Origin: Glycine soja
Taxonomy: Eukaryota > Streptophyta > Magnoliopsida > Fabales > Fabaceae
DNA length: 64,000 nucleotides
Reading direction: 5' to 3'
Assembly: GCF_004193775.1 (NCBI RefSeq)
Contig: NC_041021.1
Coordinates: 37,769,718-37,833,717, forward strand
Shown one piece after another: positions 62,246 through 64,000 of the stretch; the stretch's first letter is position 1; each line of letters starts with the position of its first letter. A model generated the notes under the pieces. It was not told the origin of the DNA, made no database searches, and saw only the letters and a program-made list of their open reading frames with translations. The position numbers and the translations under genes were made by a program.

Positions 62246-64000
62246 TTTACTTGGTTTATTTTCTCTTGTTGTTCAAAGAAATGAAATTTCTTCATCTCTG
62301 TCACAAAATCATCTTAATTAATTAGTCTAAAGACAAATATAAGGTTGATCATCTGTTTTGTATCTAACCATAAAATATTTTGTATCTAACCATAAAATAA
62401 CATCTGTTTAAGTTAAAAAGTTTTATTAAAATCACCTCAATTTTTGTCCAATTAATATATGTTTTTTTGTAAAAAAATGTTTAATAATGCAAAATTTTGT
62501 ATTGCAGAGATATGTTTTCTTTTCTCTCTCTTTTTTTTCCTTTCTAATTTTTGGAAATCATCCTTACATTTATCCTTAAGGATATTCATGCTGTTGATAA
62601 TGAGATTGTGAGGCTGATTCTCAGTTTGGTTGGCTGAGTTGAGTTCGTCTTGTAGTGCCTACAATATGCAGGATTCACAAGTCACAACACTCATTAAACG
62701 GGGGAAGTAGACTATGCAAACTTGTGACAAAAATGTTGTTCTCATGCAATATTCCACTTCAAAATTCTCCCTTAACCTAAGTCACGTAGGGTCTGCAAGC
62801 TTCATACTTAACTGGTAACCTTTCCGATCGATGAAGAGATTTAGGTTCTTAGGGAAATTTATTTGCATGGTCAAACCATCACATATTAATAGTCTCCATC
62901 AATTTTCACGTACACGACATGTTTAATATTTTAATTTACCCAATTACATTAAATTTGATCAAAATCATAGACACACGAACATATAGTAATTTATATATCT
63001 TCTCTTATCAAGTAATCAGTGGAGTTAGCAAAAGAGATTTCACCGACCATGTGATTCACAGATTCACCGAAATATGATATTGAGTTCGATCGGAACTTTT
63101 AAAAAAGTAGCAAGCAGTGTACGTAATATTTTAGTATCTGATTATTTTAACGTTTAAAAATTGTTTGAGAAGGAATTCTATTATTTTAACATTCAAAAAT
63201 TACATCAAATGTACTATTATATTATTTTAATTTATTTTAATCATTTTTTTATATATTCATCGTAAAAATATTTTTTTAACTTAGAGAATAATATTTTAAT
63301 ATTTATAAAATACTTAACGAAGAAGTCTCCTGATTATATCTTCTCGGTCAATGAACTTAAAAAGTTGAATTTTGAAAGAAAAAATTAAATGAATTCGAAT
63401 ATACATACTAGTATACTGGTGTTCCTAATTCTCAATGATATCATATATAATCTCTTGGTGAACTAGGATGTTACGTGATTTGGCATCTGCCAAGTTTGAT
63501 TATGAGATAAACTTGAGATGTCATGTGATATATAATCTTGCATTTACAAGTTAACGTTTACAAAACTATTTTTAGGGAAAAAGAAGGAAATATAAAAATA
63601 AAATAAAAAATTTACTAGCAACGAATAATTATAATTTGTTTTATGCAGAAGTTAATATTTATATTAATTTGTGTGAAGTAACGAAAAAAATGTTTAATTT
63701 GGGAAAAGAAGCAAACAATATAAAAAAATATGCAATCTTTATATGTTTGGCCTTGATAGAATTTGAAGATAGACCTTTTCAAAAGTTTATAACTATTAAC
63801 TAGTTTGGTCCTTGGAGAACTTAAGAAAATATGCTAAAAATATCTTATGGACCAGTCATAAGATATTTTATAAGTTCTTCCAAACACTAGAGCATAAGTT
63901 CAAATAAGTTATTTAGAAGCTGTTCCAATGGAACATAAGTGTTGTTCAAGCTAGAGAAGACCTTTAGAGAACAATTTGAAAACTGTTTATCCATGTCCAC
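62246..64000. other. Gene-free AT-rich spacer
   Basis: I see no gene, RNA gene or well-defined repeat. Only short open frames occur. Confidence 0.5.

Overview
The window is nuclear DNA from a flowering plant, almost certainly a legume close to soybean (Glycine). The genes have plant-type exon-intron structure, the spacers are AT-rich, and several spacer repeats are families I associate with soybean (a MULE with an OTU-protease transposase and a MAIN-LIKE exon, and LTRs rich in 'cgcttagcgag'-like motifs). The species call is inference; no database was consulted.

Layout. 1-19.5 kb is gene-free and packed with old transposons: a cut LTR-like repeat at the left edge; a decayed Mutator-like element (about 2.39-6.56 kb) with a MAIN-LIKE remnant on + and an OTU-type transposase remnant on -, split by a 1,353-bp solo LTR with a perfect 5-bp target duplication; an adjoining LTR fragment; then AT-rich sequence with foldback elements, one of them (12.27-12.79 kb) with a 9-bp target duplication.

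The genes lie between 19.9 and 57.2 kb. A five-exon mechanosensitive channel of the MSL4/5/6 type (+) is followed by the broken 5' half of a gene for the checkpoint kinase ATR. That remnant carries stops and frameshifts, has no kinase domain, and is interrupted by a truncated MULE containing a minisatellite and an Au-like SINE piece. Then come a six-exon FAD monooxygenase (-), an intronless PPR-SMR protein (-), a five-exon DCAF8-type WD40 protein (+), a four-exon plastid-type DNL zinc-finger protein (+), and a 14-exon TetA/HIAT1-like MFS transporter (-). For all six intact genes I traced GT-AG splice sites, or a single exon, that keep one frame from ATG to stop. They are unrelated housekeeping or regulatory genes, not a pathway: tension-gated ion channel, flavin oxidation, organelle RNA binding, CUL4 ubiquitin ligase adaptor, Hsp70 escort, membrane transport.

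57.2-64 kb is again gene-free, with foldback elements (one, at 60.36-61.03 kb, with a perfect 9-bp duplication) and a cluster of hairpins typical of CACTA transposon ends. An hAT-like element and a Tourist-like element, both with target duplications, lie between the DCAF8 and DNL genes. I found no convincing tRNA, rRNA, CRISPR array or new biological system. The strongest less-ordinary signals are the ATR remnant and the nested, footprint-bearing transposons.
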